Of a stretch of 64,000 nt of DNA, positions 12,388 through 64,000 are shown one piece after another. Position 1 is the first letter of the stretch; every line of letters begins with the position of its first letter. Made by a program: the position numbers and the translations under genes. This DNA is from Erpobdella octoculata (Eukaryota; Annelida; Clitellata; Hirudinida; Erpobdellidae), in the NCBI GenBank assembly GCA_963978895.1, contig OZ022246.1, forward strand, positions 16,058,549 to 16,122,548. Direction: 5' to 3'. The notes beneath the pieces are model-generated. The model did not search any database, was not told where the DNA came from, and saw nothing but the letters and a program-made list of their open reading frames with translations.

Positions 12388-12935
12388 TTTGTTAATGCCA
12401 AATGGAAAACGAAAAATGCGAAACTAAAAATCATATATCTTTGCTAAAAATATCTTTTATATTTTTATGGCCCATAGGCAATTATTTTATTTTATATTTT
12501 AATTGAAAAAGATATTTACTTAATTTTTTCTGTGAGATTTTCAATTGTAAACAATGAAATAGTCATAAAGTTTAATAACATGCGCTCTACCCCATTTGCG
12601 CATAAATGTCATGTCGCGTTAAATTAAACATCTGTATATCTCGATAACCCGAACTCCAATTTGAAAATTTATTTTTTCGTATGACCAAATAGAGGGTGCT
12701 CTACAACTTTGCCATTTGAAGTTTTTTTCTAGGACGCACTGTTAAGGCTGTGTAGCTACCGGGGTACATACTGCGGTCCCCATGGGCCAATCCATGGTTC
12801 AATGTCAATTTGTTTAGTTATTCTGTTAATAGGAGCTGAGAGAAATCCAATAAATCAAAAATCTATAAAATCGGTTCAGCCGTTCTTGAGTTATAAGTGT
12901 CGTGACACAAACCCGACTTCCTTTTATATATATAA
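12388..12935 (-). mobile_element. Helitron 5' region, family 2
   Basis: On the minus strand the sequence begins TATATATATAAAAGGAAGT and contains TAACTCAAGAACGGCTGAAC, which I recall as typical of 5' regions of animal Helitrons. The TC start is missing, probably because Helitron copy B abuts it. Confidence 0.55.
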
Positions 12936-13630
12936 CTAGCAGTGCCCGTAGCGGCTTCGCTCGCATGAAATTAGAGAATTTGAACCGTGCATACATAGTA
13001 GAGTACTGCACGGATCAATTTTTTAGGTCTCGGCTCGGCCCGTGGACAACTTGGCCCAGCCCGTTTCAAAAACCAAAATTCCTGGCCCGGCACGGCCCGT
13101 CTAATATGGGCCCGGTCCGTTTTTACAGGCCTAGAAGTTCTATATACTTCATGAAAAACTTCGGCCCGTCCCACCTTGACTTCAGGTTTAGCCCGGCCCG
13201 TCTGAACACCCTAAAATTACTAAAATGTCTATATACTTGGTTAAAAATCTCTGCCCGTCCCACCTTGATTTAAGGTTTGGGCAGGGCCGTATGAAGACCC
13301 TAAAATAACGGCTTGGCCCGTCCGTCCGGTGATAAACTGAACTCATATTCTTTTAACCGGCACAAAACCTCAAAGTACTAATTTTCACATCTGTAGCACT
13401 TACAGATTTTGAGTAGCAGTTATTTTTAAATCAAATAACCCTTTTTCCACTTCACATTTGAGGTCCTGGAAATCAAATTTGCAAAAAATGGTGAAACACG
13501 TATATCATTATTTTTAGAGTAGAAACTAAATACTAATTTTACTTTTGTAGCATTTAAAGTTTTTGAGTAGCAGACTTTAAAAAACAAATAACCCTACTTT
13601 CCACCCCACATTTGAAGTCCTGGAAACCAA

Positions 13631-13632
<2 letters not shown>
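12936..13632 (-). mobile_element. Non-autonomous Helitron, family 1, copy B, truncated
   Basis: The 3' end CTAG (12936-12939) with the GGGCACTG terminus matches copy A. The body carries GGCCCG-rich sequence and about two of the 157-bp units. It breaks off in a (TA)n array at 13633, so the 5' end is missing. Confidence 0.75.

Positions 13633-13723
<91 letters not shown>
13633..13723. repeat. (TA)n array, about 91 bp
   Basis: A pure alternating TA run. Confidence 0.95.
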
Positions 13724-13727
<4 letters not shown>

Positions 13728-13729
13728 AA

Positions 13730-13922
13730 TGAGCGGAAACTGGAACGGAAAAGCAACTGAGAGCGAGCAGGAGGGAAAGGGAAAGCGACCGAGATCAAAA
13801 GAGCAAGCGGGAAAAAAGTGACCGGGAGCGAAAAACCGACCGGGAGAGCAAACGGGGAAAGAAACGTGAGCGAGAGAGACAAGCATTAGAAAAACCCCGG
13901 GCAACGCCGGGTACCCCGCTAG
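13730..13922 (+). mobile_element. Helitron family 3, 3' end with minisatellite
   Basis: An irregular GCGACCGGGAGCGA-type minisatellite is followed by CCCGGGCAACGCCGGGTA and CCCCGCTAG, then T. A GC-rich hairpin a few bases before CTAG is the standard Helitron 3' signature. The left boundary is unclear. Confidence 0.75.
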
Positions 13923-14326
13923 TCCACTATAAAAGCGATAAAAGCTGACATTGATCATTTGTGTAAAAATAAATAATGCCAAGTTTCCCATTGAATACAT
14001 TTATTGACAATATTAAAATTTAATTAGTAGTTTGTAATTAGAAGTTTGAATAATGTAATTTTTAATTTGTGGCCCTCGTGTTGTCAGCAAAATAAAATAA
14101 TGGCCCTGGCGGCAAAAAGGTTGAACAGCCATATCATATACAAAAAAAAATGTTAACGCGATTTTTTTCTTTATAGACTTTTGACAGCCCCGCAGCACCT
14201 GCACCTTAACATGGAAGCAACTCTTGCAAAACCACAAATTCATACAACTAGGTTAGGTAGGTATACATTATTTTATTTATTTTTATTTGTCAGAGAAAAC
14301 GTCATATCAGGGAAGAAAAATGTTAC
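13923..14326. other. Non-coding interval, no gene seen
   Basis: The sequence is A+T-rich. A stretch at 14070-14130 with GGCCCTGGCGGC and TTGAACAGCC may be an old hAT end, but no partner is visible. Confidence 0.4.
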
Positions 14327-14334
14327 AACATGGG

Positions 14335-15178
<844 letters not shown>

Positions 15179-15830
15179 AACATGGGGAATGTCTTACCCT
15201 GGGGGGGGGGAATGTCCTACATTCTAATTTAGTAAAGATAAAGTCTCAGAATTCAGACAAACAGAGCAAAGTAAAAAATTAAAGTTCAAATTGTTTGTTA
15301 AAATTTTTTGGGGCAGCCTTGGCTTCCTGGATCTGCCACTGAAAGACTGAGATCCAGTTTTAGGCCGCAGCGTGAAATTTTTTTAAGCGTAGCGGAATGT
15401 AGCGGCGCATCACATTAACTGAAATTTCTGTAAATATTTAGTGACTATCATTTTTATCATAGAACTAAAATATTTTTCTTCTATTACTAAACTTCAAAAG
15501 TTCTGTTCTAAACAATTACGCTTTACTGAAAACTCATCCACGCTGCTCCACTTTGAGTCTATGCCCAAAATATATTTAATTTATTCGGCCATATTGCATT
15601 TGTTTATTTGGTGCTGAGAGGCGGTTGTTTTATAAATGTTCAGACGTAGTTTTTAAAGAATTTTAGCATCTGAATTTGTTGATTACCCTGAAATCGGGGT
15701 TGTCCTGGTCGAAATTGGGCGGATTTCGAGTAAGTACTCAAAATTAGAGGTGCCAGTAAAGAGTCCAGCTAATTCTGGACAAGAGGTCGACTGTAACGTG
15801 GTGGCTAATTTTGATGTTACTGTGAAAACC
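15179..15830. other. Interval upstream of candidate USP7 exon 1
   Basis: No TE is recognised. The frame of the candidate first exon is open upstream back to about 15660 without an ATG. CGAGTAAGT at 15727-15735 resembles a strong splice donor, but no matching exon was identified. It may be 5' UTR. Confidence 0.3.
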
Positions 15831-63308
<47,478 letters not shown>

Positions 63309-63362
63309 GTTAGTTTTCACCCTATTGAAGTTATTTTGTGTTTAAACATTGCCTAATTACTA

Positions 63363-63485
63363 GGGATGGACCGAAACTAGGCCAAAAAGGAGTCGCCGAG
63401 GCCGAGTTTAAAAAAATTCCTATCTACAATTCTGAATATTACAGATGTTAATATATATGTCTCTTTAAAAATATTTTTATTGATT
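63363..63485. repeat. Possible hAT-like left end
   Basis: TAGGGATGGACCGAAACTAG resembles the widespread hAT-type TAGGGATGGACCGA terminus; no right end is in the window. Confidence 0.35.
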
Positions 63486-63512
63486 ATATATATATATATA
63501 TATATATATACT

Positions 63513-63725
63513 AGCTGACCCAGTAAACGTTGTTTTGCCTTATAAATTATTTTGTGTTTTTTTTTAAAGTTTAATGTACAAAATTATGACAATTTAAAAA
63601 AAATCAATCTCGAATAGCAATCGTGTGTACAATACCGGGGTTTTTGAAAGTTTTCCTATCGTTCTCTCTTGCTCCCGTTTCCGCTTGTTTTCCCGTTCAG
63701 CTTGTATAATGAGAAATAGATATAC
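63513..63725 (-). mobile_element. Helitron 3' end sharing the terminus of the helicase relic
   Basis: CTAGCTGACCCAGTAAACG and TTGTTTTGCCTTATAAATTA are the reverse complement of the end at 31390-31470. CTAG is intact and flanked by A. The minisatellite-like GTTCTCTCTTGCTCCCGTTT follows. Confidence 0.75.
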
Positions 63726-63731
63726 ATATCA

Positions 63732-63736
<5 letters not shown>

Positions 63737-63775
<39 letters not shown>

Positions 63776-63842
63776 GTGAGTTGCTTTTGCAGGAAACAAT
63801 CAATTTAAATAAAAAATAAAAATAATATATATATATATATAT
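63737..63842. repeat. (TA)n arrays
   Basis: Two TA runs (63737-63772 and 63825-63842) near the window end. Confidence 0.9.
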
Positions 63843-63889
63843 TATAAGGAAACATAGCGTTGATATGTTTTTACGAGCCACATATATCA

Positions 63890-64000
63890 GAAACTTGGAT
63901 GGCTTACAATCCACCACGAAATAACGCAAATATAAATGTCTCAACTTCAGACTCGAACCCATGACTGTTGGATCGGCAACATCGCCTCACATCATGCCAA
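63890..64000 (-). repeat. tRNA-like SINE fragment
   Basis: The minus strand has CATGGGTTCGAGTCTGAAG (B-box-like) with GTGAGGCGATGTTGCCGATC upstream, related to the SINE-like piece at 46245. Confidence 0.45.

Overview
This is nuclear DNA of a multicellular animal. It is A+T-rich, with U2-type introns (GT-AG, plus one inferred GC-AG), tRNA-derived SINEs, non-LTR and LTR retrotransposons, Helitrons, hAT, mariner and P-like transposons, and long (TA)n arrays. Nothing in the sequence fixes the species. The mix of K02A2.6-type and Gmr1-type Ty3/gypsy elements and abundant Helitrons suggests an invertebrate, but that is inference.

The only host gene recognised is the deubiquitinase USP7 on the + strand. 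Twenty-eight coding exons from 24290 to 63308 are supported by homology, splice sites and codon phase. A candidate first coding exon lies at 15831-15912, and at least one 3' exon lies beyond the window. The model encodes about 1000 residues in the known USP7 order: acidic N-terminus, MATH/TRAF domain (exons 3-7), USP catalytic domain with Cys, His and Asp (exons 8-16) and HUBL ubiquitin-like repeats (exons 17-29). No exon carries a stop or frameshift, so the gene looks intact although several of its introns are packed with mobile elements.

Layout. 1-3.3 kb: broken gypsy pol, P/THAP-like transposase relic and a LINE 3' end. 3.68-11.79 kb: one LTR element flanked by the 5-bp duplication GTAAT. 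Its pol order is protease, integrase, reverse transcriptase, RNase H, and its Gag is SCAN-like, which is the Gmr1 type. A 1.25-kb hAT-like element sits in its 5' LTR and a 1.2-kb Helitron in its 3' LTR. 11.8-15.2 kb: Helitron pieces, including a possible Rep N-terminus, and an 844-bp hAT element with a perfect 8-bp duplication. 15.8-24.3 kb (USP7 intron 1): hAT, Helitron, SINE, LINE and MITE copies. 24.4-34.7 kb (intron 2): local duplications, an antisense LINE, a Helitron helicase relic and a gypsy integrase relic. 35-41.5 kb (intron 4): gypsy RNase H interrupted by a hAT element, LINE relics and fold-back elements. 41.7-45.9 kb (intron 6): a four-layer nest of minisatellite, SINE, hAT and Helitron. 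46-47.3 kb (intron 7): a long near-perfect hairpin. 48.9-53.8 kb: mariner, antisense LINE and hAT relics. 55.7-63.3 kb: compact USP7 exons with short introns.

Most notable observations: the Gmr1-type element with SCAN-like Gag, three hammerhead-ribozyme-like motifs sharing one architecture, the intronic hairpin just upstream of the USP7 catalytic-cysteine exon, and several insertions dated relative to one another by target-site duplications. All coordinates and family calls were made by reading; no database search was run.
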